DNA from: Acidobacteriota bacterium
GTDB taxonomy: Bacteria > Acidobacteriota > Thermoanaerobaculia > Multivoradales > Multivoraceae
Direction of reading: 5' to 3'
Assembly: GCA_026707325.1 (NCBI GenBank)
Contig: JAPOXA010000037.1
Coordinates: 124,001 to 188,000 of the forward strand
DNA length: 64,000 nucleotides
Position numbers and translations under genes: made by a program. Positions within the stretch are counted from its first letter, which is position 1. Each line of letters opens with the position of its first letter. A model generated the notes under the pieces. That model did no database searches. It was not told the origin of the DNA and worked only from the letters and a program-made list of their open reading frames with translations. Below, piece after piece: positions 8,659 to 16,711 of the stretch.

Positions 8659-9801
8659 CTATCCGATCCGCGTCAGGGCCGAGTACATCGGCAGGTACAT
8701 CGAGATGACGATGCCGCCGATGACGACGCCGAGGACGGTGATGAGCGCCGGCTCGAGCAGTTTCATGAGGCTCTCCACGTCGGTGTCTACTTCCTCCTCG
8801 TAGAAGTCGGCGATGCGGTTGAGCATTGGACTGAGCTTGCCGGTCTGTTCGCCGACGTAGACGATCTGGCACAGCATCGTCGGGAAGACGTTCGTCCGGC
8901 GCAGCGCGCCGTGGATCGAGCCGCCCTGCTCGACTTCTTCGCGCACGATCTCGAGCGCTTCGGTGACGACCGTGTTGCCGGCCGCGCCGGCGGCGGTCCT
9001 GAGCGCGTCGAGGATCGGTATGCCCGAGGCCAGCAGGACGGAGAGCGTGCGGCAGGCGCGTCCCACGACGATCCGCTGCAGCAGCTTGCCGACCACCGGC
9101 AGCCGCAGCACAAGCCGGTCGGCCCACTGGCGGCCCTGGCGGGTGCGGAGCAGGCGGCTCGCCGCGAAGACTGCAGCGGCGGCGCCACCCAGCAGAACGA
9201 GCACGTAGGCGCCGATGAACTCGCTGACGCCGACCACCAGCCGGGTCAGGAAGGGAAGATCGCCTCCCAGGTCGGCGAACAGGTGCCGGAACACGGGGAT
9301 CACCTTCCAGAGGATGAGGAACACGACCGCGGAGGCGACGGCGAGAATGGCGGCCGGGTAGGTGAGGGCGGACCGGACCTGGTTGCGGAGCTTCGCCACC
9401 TTCTCGATGTGGGTGGCGAGACGGTCCATTACGGGATGGAGAGCGCCGCTGGCCTCGCCCGCAGCGACCAGGTTCACGTAGAGGTCGTTGAAGGCCCGCG
9501 GGCGGCGCTTCATCGCTTCGGCGAGGCCGGCCCCGGCTTCGACCTCGGAGCGCACCTCCAGCAGGATGGCGCGGAGCCCCGCGTGCTGGCCCTGGATGCT
9601 CAGGATGTCCAGGCCCTGGAGCAGCGGCAGGCCCGCGTCCAGCAGGACGGCCAACTGGCGGCTGAACACGGCGAGCGTCTTCGGCCCGACCCGGCGGCCG
9701 GGACGGAGCCAGCGCGGCCGCCAACGCTGCGGCGGTTCCGGCTCGTCAGGCTCCGGCGCGAGCAGCTCGTCCTCGTCGGCGAGCCATGGCGCGCGGAACA
9801 C
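8659..9801 (-). CDS. type II secretion / type IV pilus inner-membrane protein, GspF/PilC family
   Basis: About 380 residues from a GTG start at 9801, preferred because GGGAGG precedes it by nine bases. A longer frame would begin inside a repeat at 9858. Two T2SSF domains are visible: the first begins LAVFSRQLAVLLDAGLPLLQ and the second RTLSVLLASGIPILDALR. Three membrane segments are present, including the C-terminal ITVLGVVIGGIVISMYLPMY. The family forms the inner-membrane platform of pili and type II secretion systems. The usual partners (GspE/PilB ATPase, pseudopilins) are not in the window, so the gene stands alone here. The N terminus lacks the usual short PilC beta segment. Confidence 0.88.
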   Translation of the reverse strand: MFRAPWLADEDELLAPEPDEPEPPQRWRPRWLRPGRRVGPKTLAVFSRQLAVLLDAGLPLLQGLDILSIQGQHAGLRAILLEVRSEVEAGAGLAEAMKRRPRAFNDLYVNLVAAGEASGALHPVMDRLATHIEKVAKLRNQVRSALTYPAAILAVASAVVFLILWKVIPVFRHLFADLGGDLPFLTRLVVGVSEFIGAYVLVLLGGAAAAVFAASRLLRTRQGRQWADRLVLRLPVVGKLLQRIVVGRACRTLSVLLASGIPILDALRTAAGAAGNTVVTEALEIVREEVEQGGSIHGALRRTNVFPTMLCQIVYVGEQTGKLSPMLNRIADFYEEEVDTDVESLMKLLEPALITVLGVVIGGIVISMYLPMYSALTRIG

Positions 9802-9832
9802 GCTCAGCGGCCTCCCGTGAGGCCGAGATTGT

Positions 9833-9881
9833 CGGTGCGCCGGCCTTCTGGCCGGCATCTGCCGCCGGTGCGCCGGCCGTC
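9833..9881 (+). repeat. variant palindromic repeat, copy B
   Basis: GGTGC is followed by GCCGGCC-TTCT-GGCCGGC, the same layout as the core hairpin of the other copies but with a different stem sequence. A second GGTGCGCCGGCC half-copy follows. The compensated stem suggests that structure rather than sequence is kept. It fills the gap between the GspF/PilC start and the end of the gene at 9880. Confidence 0.6.
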
Positions 9882-10548
9882 AGTACGTCGCGGGAGCCTC
9901 GGCCGCTTCGCCGTCCTCGTCCGCGGCCTGCATGTCTTCCCAGCTCCTGAGGTGCTCCAGGAGAACGAGGAGGTGGTTGTTGACCCGCGCGGCCGTATCC
10001 GCGTTGTCCCCGGGCGGATGGTCGTAGACGAAGTTGACGAGGCGGTTCTCCATCGGATGAACCATGAACAGCCGGATCCGCTGGAGCGTCGTGCCGTCTT
10101 CGGCCTGGAATCTCCCGCGTGCATAGCGCGCGGCGCCGAAGGGGCCGTAGAAGAGCGTGCCGCCGACGCCCAGGAACTCGCCTCCGGGGAGCGCCTCGAA
10201 CAGCGGCCGCTGCTCCTCCCTGATGACGTCGATCGCGGAGACCTCCGCGAGCTCGATGTGGCTCTCGGTGGGCTCGCCGAGCTCGAGATAGATCGAGCCC
10301 ACGGGACCCGCCGGGGTTTCCGTCGTCTCGATGAGTTCGCAGGCAAGCTCCAGCGCATGCGTGCTGGGCTCCACCCGCGCGCAGCCGTCCGGCAGGTCGA
10401 CGAGTCCGAGCCCCTGCACTTCGAAGGCGATGCGGGTGGGGCCGGCTTCTTCGGGCGCGCCCTGGCAGCCGATGTGAGCGATCGAGACACCTGTACAGAC
10501 CAAGACGAAGAACGCCGTCCGGAACCTGCTCGTCCTGTGCCTCGACAT
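9880..10548 (-). CDS. putative lipoprotein of unknown function
   Basis: A 222-residue protein with an N-terminal hydrophobic segment (FFVLVCTGVSIAHIGC). The cysteine at about residue 28 could be a lipidation site, although AHIGC is an imperfect lipobox. The mature part is acidic and ends with a long helix (about 175-215) containing RVNNHLLVLLEHLRSW. I do not recognise a family. It is divergent from the asparagine-synthetase-like gene, with about 80 bases between the two starts. Confidence 0.65.
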   Translation of the reverse strand: MSRHRTSRFRTAFFVLVCTGVSIAHIGCQGAPEEAGPTRIAFEVQGLGLVDLPDGCARVEPSTHALELACELIETTETPAGPVGSIYLELGEPTESHIELAEVSAIDVIREEQRPLFEALPGGEFLGVGGTLFYGPFGAARYARGRFQAEDGTTLQRIRLFMVHPMENRLVNFVYDHPPGDNADTAARVNNHLLVLLEHLRSWEDMQAADEDGEAAEAPATY

Positions 10549-10628
10549 CGCCGGGACAGTACCATGCAGGTCAACGCCGAACGTGACCGGATCGTGTCGG
10601 CGTGGACCTTGCCGCTGACGTGGAGGGG

Positions 10629-11963
10629 ATGACCGTGGACAAGCCCATCGCCCGTGTGCTCAACCTGATCGACGACCGTGAACAGCGCCTCTGGACGCTG
10701 ACGCCGGACGAGGCGCGGCGGCGCCTGCTCGACGGACCCGAGGCGGTGCTCGGGATCGACGGTTCGTTCGCCCTGGCCGCCCGCCGCGGCGTCGACGTCG
10801 TGATGGCTCGCAGCCTGGACCGGCCGATGCGCTACTTCCTGGCCAAGGAGTCGTCCGGGCCGATGCTGGTCATCGCCCAGCGCATCGACGAGATCAGGGA
10901 CTGCCTCGCCGCCGAGGGCTATCTCGACCAGTTCCACCCGACCTACACGCGGATGGTCCCCGCCCACCACGCGACGACGCTGCGCCTCGTCGGCTGCCCG
11001 GACCCGAACCCGACGCACGAACGCTTCTTCGATCCGCCCCGGGGCACGCTGCCTCCCGATCTCGACCTGATCGGGGAGCGCTACGTCGAGGCGCTGATGT
11101 TCGAACTTCGCGGCTGGCTCGCCGCGTTGCCGGCCGGCCGCGCCCGGGAGCCGATCGGCGTCTGCTTCTCGGGCGGCATCGACAGCGGCGCGGTGCTCCT
11201 GGGCCTCAACCGCGCGCTGCTCGAGTCGGGCCGGAGCGCGGCGCGGCTCAAGGCGTTCACGCTCCGGGTCGGCGCGAGCGCCGGCGACGCCGACCAGGCG
11301 CGGGAGTTCCTGCGCCGCGTGGACCTCGAGATGCTGGGCGAGGAGGTCGAGGCGGGTGCCGCGGATGTCGATCCCCTGGCCGCGGTCGAGGTGATCGAGG
11401 ACTACAAGCCGCTGGACGTCGAGTGCGCGGCGGTCGGCCTCGCCCTGCTGCGCGGGATCCGTGCGCGCTACCCCGACTGGCGGCTGCTGGTGGATGGCGA
11501 CGGCGGCGACGAGAACCTGAAGGACTACCCCCTGGAGGAGAACCACGAGCTGACCATCACCAGCGTGGTCAACAACTCGATGCTCTACCAGGAGGGCTGG
11601 GGCGTCGACGCGGTCAAGCACTCCCAGACCTACTCGGGCGGCCTGGGCCGGGCCACCGTTCGCACCCACGCGCCGGCGCGTCTGCTCGGCTTCGAGGGAT
11701 TCAGTCCGTTCACGCGCCCGGCGGTCGTCGCGGTGGCCGAGGCGATCCCCTTCGCCGGCTTGGTCGGCGGCTCGCATGAGGCGCTCTACGACCTGAAGGG
11801 CGAGGTCACACGCCGCGGCATGAAGCGGGTTCTGGGCGTCGACTTCCCGGTCTTCCCCAAGCGCCGCTTCCAGGAGGGCGCGGCCTCGGAGGACGTGTTC
11901 GCGGCCGCCTTCGAGCGGCCGCCGGAGCAGTACCGCCGGCACTTCCAGTCGCTCTACGCCTGA
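10629..11963 (+). CDS. asparagine-synthetase-like ATP-dependent amide ligase lacking the glutaminase cysteine
   Basis: About 444 residues. The C-terminal two thirds are an asparagine synthase domain with the PP-loop SGGIDSG (about residues 185-191) and the GDGGDENLKDYP segment matching the GDGGDE(L)xxGY motif of AsnB. The N-terminal 110 residues resemble a degenerate class II glutaminase domain (IDGSFALAAR, then DRPMRYF) but no Cys-2 nucleophile is present, so ammonia from glutamine is unlikely. That combination resembles beta-lactam synthetase and lasso-peptide-cyclase type members of the family, which adenylate a carboxylate for ring closure. Starts at GTG 10602, ATG 10629 or GTG 10635 are possible; GGAGG at 10622-10626 best fits 10635. 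It leads a three-gene cluster. The product is unknown. Confidence 0.85.
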   Translation: MTVDKPIARVLNLIDDREQRLWTLTPDEARRRLLDGPEAVLGIDGSFALAARRGVDVVMARSLDRPMRYFLAKESSGPMLVIAQRIDEIRDCLAAEGYLDQFHPTYTRMVPAHHATTLRLVGCPDPNPTHERFFDPPRGTLPPDLDLIGERYVEALMFELRGWLAALPAGRAREPIGVCFSGGIDSGAVLLGLNRALLESGRSAARLKAFTLRVGASAGDADQAREFLRRVDLEMLGEEVEAGAADVDPLAAVEVIEDYKPLDVECAAVGLALLRGIRARYPDWRLLVDGDGGDENLKDYPLEENHELTITSVVNNSMLYQEGWGVDAVKHSQTYSGGLGRATVRTHAPARLLGFEGFSPFTRPAVVAVAEAIPFAGLVGGSHEALYDLKGEVTRRGMKRVLGVDFPVFPKRRFQEGAASEDVFAAAFERPPEQYRRHFQSLYA

Positions 11964-11967
11964 GAAG

Positions 11968-13035
11968 TTGCGCGGCCGCGACTGGGTGCGCCGGCGTCCC
12001 CGCCGGCTTTCTGAGGAAGACGCGCCGCGGGGCGGCGGCCTTGCTCCGGGTGAAGACCCGGTTGGCGGTTCGACGGCGGCCGCGGTTCGGGCGCTCCGTC
12101 CGCCCAGGCCGAGCCACGATCCGTGGCTGCCCCAGGGGGTGACGGTCGAACTGGAGCGCGGTCCCGGGGGCGACTTCACGCCCTCGGCGACCGTGTTCCT
12201 GACCGGCGCCGAGTGCCCCTTCACCTGCGTGTTCTGCGACCTCTGGCGATACACGATCGACGGACCGACGCCGGCCGGCGCCCTGCCGGAGCAGTTGCGC
12301 GCGGCGCTCGAGCAGCTTCCCGGCCTGCTCCGGGAAGCGGGGCTCGATCGCTGCGACCAGCTCAAGCTGTACAACGCGAGCAACTTCTTCGACCGGCGGG
12401 CGGTGCCGGAGGAGGACCTGGAGCCGATCGCCCGCCTCGCAGGCGGCTTCCGGCGGGTGGTGGTCGAGTGTCATCCGCGGCTGGTCGACGACCGGGTGCG
12501 CCGCTTCGCGGAGCTGCTGCGGGGTCGGCTGGAGGTGGCGATGGGCCTGGAGACGGCGCACCCGGAGGCGCTGTCACGGCTGGGCAAGCAGTTGACGCTG
12601 GAGCAGTTCGACCGGGCCGCCGAGCGCCTGCGCGCCGACGGCGTCGACCTGCGGGTGTTCGTGCTGGTCGGCGTGCCCTTCGTGCCGGCGGAGGAGCAGA
12701 CGCGGTGGGTCGCGGAGAGCGTGCGCCACGCGGCACGGGCGGGGGCCCGGTCGGTGGCTCTGATTCCGGTGCGGGGCGGCAACGGGGAGCTGGAGCGGCT
12801 GCGGGGTCTCGGGCTGTTCGAACCGCCCGATCTGGGGTTGCTGGAGGAGTGTCTGGCGGGGGGGCTGCGGGTCGCTGCCGCCGGACCCGCTCCGACGGTG
12901 CAGGTCGACTTGTGGGATCTGGACCAGGTGGCCTCGGGTTGCGACGCCTGCCGGGATGACCGCGTCGCGGCGATCCGGGAGATGAACCGCACGGCTGCGC
13001 CGCGGCGGACGATGTGCGATGACTGTGGCTCCTGA
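11968..13035 (+). CDS. radical SAM enzyme (RaSEA/elongator-like family)
   Basis: About 355 residues. The cluster motif CPFTCVFC (Cys83, 87, 90; CX3CX2C) would bind the 4Fe-4S cluster and SAM. The following CDLWRYT and GLETAHPEALSRLGK segments resemble the radical SAM group that includes archaeosine enzyme RaSEA, and C-terminal cysteines (CDACRDD, CDDC) may hold another metal. The start is unclear: TTG 11968 and GTG 11986 both place repeat-derived sequence at the N terminus, and the next candidate, GTG 12139, would remove the conserved lead-in before the cluster motif. The stop overlaps the start of the next gene by 17 bases, indicating coupled translation with the flavoprotein. The reaction is unknown. 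Confidence 0.86.
   Translation: MRGRDWVRRRPRRLSEEDAPRGGGLAPGEDPVGGSTAAAVRALRPPRPSHDPWLPQGVTVELERGPGGDFTPSATVFLTGAECPFTCVFCDLWRYTIDGPTPAGALPEQLRAALEQLPGLLREAGLDRCDQLKLYNASNFFDRRAVPEEDLEPIARLAGGFRRVVVECHPRLVDDRVRRFAELLRGRLEVAMGLETAHPEALSRLGKQLTLEQFDRAAERLRADGVDLRVFVLVGVPFVPAEEQTRWVAESVRHAARAGARSVALIPVRGGNGELERLRGLGLFEPPDLGLLEECLAGGLRVAAAGPAPTVQVDLWDLDQVASGCDACRDDRVAAIREMNRTAAPRRTMCDDCGS
11984..12050 (+). repeat. palindromic repeat variant, copy C, at the start of the radical SAM gene
   Basis: GGGTGCGCCGGCG-TCCC-CGCCGGC forms a hairpin. It is followed by TTTCTGAGGAAGACGCG and a CGCCGC/GGCGGC stretch. The element at 17815 has the same order of modules in the opposite orientation. Here it lies in the open frame of the radical SAM gene and encodes arginine/proline-rich residues with no expected counterpart in the enzyme fold. 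Confidence 0.65.
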
Positions 13036-14563
13036 ACGGCGCGAGGTCGTCATCGCGGGCGGCGGCTTCGCGGGTTCGATCCTTGCGCGGGCGCTTCACG
13101 CCGAAGGCCGGGACGTGCTTCTGCTGGAGCGGGACCGCCATCCGCGGTTCGCGCTTGGCGAATCGTCGACGCCGCTCGCCAACCTCGCCCTCGAGCGGCT
13201 GGCGGTGCGCTACGGCTTTGGGGACCTCTGGGACCTGGCCGCCCACGGCCGCTGGCGCCGCCGGCTGCCGCGGGTGGGACGGGGTCTCAAGCGGGGCTTC
13301 TGCTTCTACTCGCACGAACCGGGCGAGACCTTCTCGTCCGGGCCGGCGAGCGGCCGGCGGCTGGTCGTCGCCGCTTCGCCCGACGACGACGCGGCGGACA
13401 ACCAGTGGCTGCGGGCCGACGTCGACCGCTTCCTGTTCGAGCGCGCCCGGGCCGAGGGCGTCGACTGCCGCGAAGAGACGGCGGTCGAGGTGGTTTCGGT
13501 TCCCCACGACCCGGGCGAGGGTCCGGTCCGGCTCTGGGCGGGCGACCTGGGCGTCGAGGCCGGCCTGCTGATCGACGCGACGGGCGGCTCGCCGCTGGCG
13601 GCCAGCCTGGGTGCGCGGGAGGCATCGCCGCGGCTCCGGACGAGCCTGGTCTACTCCCACTTCGCCGGCGTGGCGCCCTTCGAGCGTGACGAGGCCTGGC
13701 CGGACTCGCCCTTTCCCGAGCGCTGGAGCGCCTCGCACCACCTGCTCGAGGAGGGCTGGATGTACCAGCTCCGGTTCGACGACGGGTCGGTGAGCGCCGG
13801 TTTCCTGCTGGCCGAGGATCGCCTAGGTTCGGCCGACGCCGTGTTCGCTTCCCTGCTGGACCGGTACCCGTCGCTGGCGGTCCAGTTCGCGGACAGCATG
13901 CCGCTACGGCCGGTGGCGTCGCGTACCGGCGTTGCGTACCGTCGCGACCGCGCCGCGGGCCCGGGCTGGCTGCTCCTTCCGCACAGCTACGCGTTCGCCG
14001 ATCCGATGTTCTCGACCGGCATCGCCTGGAGCCTGCTCGCGGTGGAGCGGGTGGCCGACCTCTGCCGGAAGGGGTTGCCGGCCACCGGCGGTTTGGAGAG
14101 GTACGGGCGGCTCATCGCCGCCGAGGCCGACCACATCGACCGCCTGCTCGTCGCGGCCTACCGGTTGATGCCGGCCATGGAGCGGTTCACGGCCGCGGCG
14201 ATGCTCTACTTCGCGGCCGCCTCCTTCGACGAGTTGCGGCAGCGGCTGCTCGACGCGCCGAGCGACGGTTGGTGCTGGCAGGGCTTCCTTGGCGCCGGCG
14301 ACGCACGCGTCCGGTTGTTCGAAGAACTCGACGAGCGGTCGGCGGCCGAAGGCGAGAGCGGGTCGTTGACCGAGTGGGTGGGACCCGCGATCGAGCGCTG
14401 GAACCTGATCGGGCTCCTTGACCCGCGCCGTCGCAACGCGTATCCGGTCGACCTGGAGGACATGGAACGGCGGGCGGCCCGGATCGCCGCGGGCCTTGGG
14501 CTCGATGCGGCCGAGTTGCGTCGCCGGTGGCCGCGGCTTCGGAGTCCGGACCTGATGCCTTAG
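13019..14563 (+). CDS. FAD-dependent oxidoreductase of the flavin halogenase-like family
   Basis: A 514-residue flavoprotein. The dinucleotide-binding GGGFAGS is at residues 14-20 and LLERDRHPRFALGESSTP at about 37-55; the GESSTP motif is typical of flavin-dependent halogenases and related monooxygenases. A second FAD contact, HSYAFADPMFSTGIAWSLL, lies near residue 325, equivalent to the GDAxxFIDPLFSSG region of halogenases. The halogenase WxWxIP motif is not evident (GPGWLLLP occupies a comparable place), so chlorination is not assured. It overlaps the radical SAM gene by 17 bases (ATG 13019) and ends the cluster. The substrate is unknown; I infer that it modifies a product made by the two upstream enzymes. 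Confidence 0.85.
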   Translation: MTVAPERREVVIAGGGFAGSILARALHAEGRDVLLLERDRHPRFALGESSTPLANLALERLAVRYGFGDLWDLAAHGRWRRRLPRVGRGLKRGFCFYSHEPGETFSSGPASGRRLVVAASPDDDAADNQWLRADVDRFLFERARAEGVDCREETAVEVVSVPHDPGEGPVRLWAGDLGVEAGLLIDATGGSPLAASLGAREASPRLRTSLVYSHFAGVAPFERDEAWPDSPFPERWSASHHLLEEGWMYQLRFDDGSVSAGFLLAEDRLGSADAVFASLLDRYPSLAVQFADSMPLRPVASRTGVAYRRDRAAGPGWLLLPHSYAFADPMFSTGIAWSLLAVERVADLCRKGLPATGGLERYGRLIAAEADHIDRLLVAAYRLMPAMERFTAAAMLYFAAASFDELRQRLLDAPSDGWCWQGFLGAGDARVRLFEELDERSAAEGESGSLTEWVGPAIERWNLIGLLDPRRRNAYPVDLEDMERRAARIAAGLGLDAAELRRRWPRLRSPDLMP

Positions 14564-14628
14564 GATGAGGTTTCTTGGCGGGTCTTTGTCCCGGGCGGCG
14601 TCAGGGGCTTCCCGTACAAGGCTCGATC

Positions 14629-14874
14629 ATGAACACGACTACGTTCGACACCCTCGCTGCCGCCCGTGAACTGGAAGCCGCCGGCATGAACCCGACGCGG
14701 GCCGAGGCGATCACCAACACGATCCGTGCGGCGATTGCCGAGGGTCTCGTCACCAAGCCCGACCTGCAGGCGGAACTGAAGGACTTGGAACTCCGTCTCG
14801 TACGGTGGGCGATCGGGGTCGCAGCGGCTACGGCTGGCCTCCTGTTCGCGGCACTGCGCTTCACGGGCGTCTGA
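14629..14874 (+). CDS. small coiled-coil protein with C-terminal membrane helix
   Basis: An 81-residue protein from ATG 14629; a longer reading from TTG 14575 adds unrelated residues. It begins with a short helix (TFDTLAAARELEAAG), continues into an amphipathic coiled coil with TKPDLQAELKDLELRL, and ends in a single hydrophobic helix (WAIGVAAATAGLLFAALRF). This is the layout of small DUF1640/CCDC90-type bacterial proteins. It is related in design to the gene at 2069. It is the only small protein next to the 10.6-14.6 kb cluster, but it lacks a plausible leader/core arrangement for a modified peptide. Confidence 0.75.
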   Translation: MNTTTFDTLAAARELEAAGMNPTRAEAITNTIRAAIAEGLVTKPDLQAELKDLELRLVRWAIGVAAATAGLLFAALRFTGV

Positions 14875-14935
14875 CTTCCGTCGCGGTTCCGATCGCTTCG
14901 GTAGCCGCTTCCGGGCGCGGCTACCATGACTCCGA

Positions 14936-15601
14936 ATGAGCGGCCTGTTCATCACCTTCGAGGGCCTCGACGGCAGCGGCAAGTCGACCCAGCTCGAACG
15001 GGTCGCGACGAGCCTCGAACGCCGCGGCGTCGCTCACGTCGTCACCCGCGAGCCCGGCGGCACGCCCTTCGCCGACCTGCTGCGGGAGCTGTTCCTGCGG
15101 CGGGAAGCGGCGCAGGTCGACGGCACAGTTGAACTGATGCTGGTGTTCGCCAGCCGGCGCCAGCACCTGATCGAAGTGATCGAGCCGGCCGTGGCCGGCG
15201 GCGCCGTCGTGCTCTGCGACCGCTTCACGGACTCGACCTACGCGTACCAGGGCGGCGGCCGCGGCGTACCGCCGGAGGTGATCGCCGAGGCGGACCGGCT
15301 GGCTACGGGCTGCCGGGCGCCTGATCGGACCCTGTTCTTCGAGTTGTCCCCGGAGGAGGCGCAGCACCGGCGGCGCGGAGGGGCTGCCGACCGGATCGAC
15401 CGGGAGAGCCTGGCCTTCTACCGCCGTGTCCACGAAGCATACGAGCGGCGCATGGCGGCCGAGCCGGAGCGCTTCCGGGTCATCGATGCGGCGGCGCCCA
15501 TCGACGACGTGGCGCGGGCGGTCGAGGCCGCGCTGAGCGACCTGCTGCCGGCGGAGACGCCAGCCGCCGTCGAGTCCGGCCGCAAGGCGGTCGGTGCATG
15601 A
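14936..15601 (+). CDS. tmk: thymidylate kinase
   Basis: A 221-residue enzyme phosphorylating dTMP to dTDP. The P-loop FEGLDGSGKST lies at residues 8-18, TREPGGTP at about 37-44 and the DRFTDSTYAYQGGGR substrate/LID region at about 92-106. The C-terminal 25 residues (after about 195) are an unconserved tail. The stop overlaps the holB start in ATGA (15598-15601), so the two are translationally coupled. The tmk-holB pair is a common bacterial arrangement. Confidence 0.96.
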   Translation: MSGLFITFEGLDGSGKSTQLERVATSLERRGVAHVVTREPGGTPFADLLRELFLRREAAQVDGTVELMLVFASRRQHLIEVIEPAVAGGAVVLCDRFTDSTYAYQGGGRGVPPEVIAEADRLATGCRAPDRTLFFELSPEEAQHRRRGGAADRIDRESLAFYRRVHEAYERRMAAEPERFRVIDAAAPIDDVARAVEAALSDLLPAETPAAVESGRKAVGA

Positions 15602-16590
15602 ACCGCATCGCGGACGAGTTGCCGCGCCTCGCTGCGGAGGGCCGTCTCTACCCGTCCGTGATCATCTCCGGCGGGACGGCGGACGACCGCCTCGACCTTG
15701 CTTTCGGGATCGGCCGGGCGCTGCTCTGCGAGAAGGAGCCGGTCGTGCGACCGTGCGGCGAGTGTGGGCACTGCCGCCGGATAGCGCGGGGATGCTGTCT
15801 CACGCCCGTGACGCGGGCGGACGCGGTCTCACAGGATCCGGCGAAGCGAAAGTGCAGGCACTGCGGAAAGAACTACCTGGAGCACGTCCATCCAGACTTC
15901 ATCGTGCTCTCCAGGCAACCGAAGCCGAACCAACTCAGAGCTCTGGAGCCCGTGATCAGGAAAGAGAGGGTCCGGGAGGCGGTGCATGCAGTCCAGATGT
16001 CGCCCTACGAGGCCCGCGGCCAGGTGGTCGTTGTGACCGAAGCTCAGACCCTCCACCACGAGGCTCCCGACATCTTGCTGAAGACCCTCGAGGAACCGGT
16101 CGGCACGACGCCCAGGCACTTCCTGCTCCTGGCGGCGTCCGCCCAGGAACTCCTGCCGACGCTGCGCAGCCGCTCGCTGACCGTCTACCTCGGCGCCGGA
16201 GACGGGGACGTGGCCGACGACAAGAAGACGGCTCAACTCGTCGCGTACTGGCGAAAGCGCCCAGGCGAGGATGCGTTCGCACTTTGGGTCGCCGGTCTCG
16301 CCGACCGGCTGCTCGACATCGGCGGCAAGGACCTGGACGACGTCCGGGCCCGCCGGGGCTGGAACCGGGCGGCCCGCGCCGCCGCCGAGGCGGCCGGCGC
16401 GCTCGACGACCGCGGCGACCGGGCCGCGGCGTTGGCGCTCGCGACGGACCTGCTCGACGCTCACCGGTTGCGGGAACGGTACATCCAGCCTCGCCGCATC
16501 ATCGAGGGTCTGGCGGCTCGCCGGCTGGGTCGGCAGCGGCCGGAGACCGCGTTCGAGAGTTCGGTCAACGTGCTGATGGGGCCTCCCTGA
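15598..16590 (+). CDS. holB: DNA polymerase III delta-prime subunit with an enlarged zinc region
   Basis: A 330-residue clamp-loader subunit. A functional Walker A motif is absent (ISGGTADDRL instead), as expected for the non-hydrolysing delta-prime. The zinc module starts CGECGHC (Cys53, 56, 59). It is then interrupted by about 30 extra residues with CC at 66-67 and CRHC at 86-89 before the conserved HPDF. TEAQTLHHEAPDILLKTLEEP matches the family helix carrying the sensor region. The ATGA overlap with tmk supports the start. The insertion could form a second zinc site. A short repeat follows the stop. Confidence 0.9.
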   Translation: MNRIADELPRLAAEGRLYPSVIISGGTADDRLDLAFGIGRALLCEKEPVVRPCGECGHCRRIARGCCLTPVTRADAVSQDPAKRKCRHCGKNYLEHVHPDFIVLSRQPKPNQLRALEPVIRKERVREAVHAVQMSPYEARGQVVVVTEAQTLHHEAPDILLKTLEEPVGTTPRHFLLLAASAQELLPTLRSRSLTVYLGAGDGDVADDKKTAQLVAYWRKRPGEDAFALWVAGLADRLLDIGGKDLDDVRARRGWNRAARAAAEAAGALDDRGDRAAALALATDLLDAHRLRERYIQPRRIIEGLAARRLGRQRPETAFESSVNVLMGPP

Positions 16591-16608
16591 GGACCGGTCT
16601 GACGGCTT

Positions 16609-16672
16609 GCGCGGGTCTTCTGACCCGCTGCCGCCGCAGGCGGCCAGCAACACGCCGGGCGAAGCCCGACCT
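16609..16672 (+). repeat. interspersed palindromic repeat, copy D
   Basis: Core GCGGGTC-TTCT-GACCCGC (16611-16628), then GCCGCC-GCA-GGCGGC and a GCCGGGC/GCCCGAC module. It is intergenic between holB and the DsbA-like gene and might also terminate the tmk-holB transcript, although no T-run follows. Confidence 0.88.
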
Positions 16673-16711
16673 CAGTCCCTCCGGTAGAGTCCCCCGCACG
16701 AGGAGGCGACC

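Noticed and set aside
9804..12383. 859-codon minus-strand open frame
   Set aside because: Crosses the GspF/PilC promoter side, a lipoprotein gene and the asparagine-synthetase-like gene; all three have better-supported frames.
16605..16680. intrinsic terminators at the palindromic repeats
   Set aside because: The hairpins are strong but no copy is followed by a T-run, so classical rho-independent termination is not supported by sequence.
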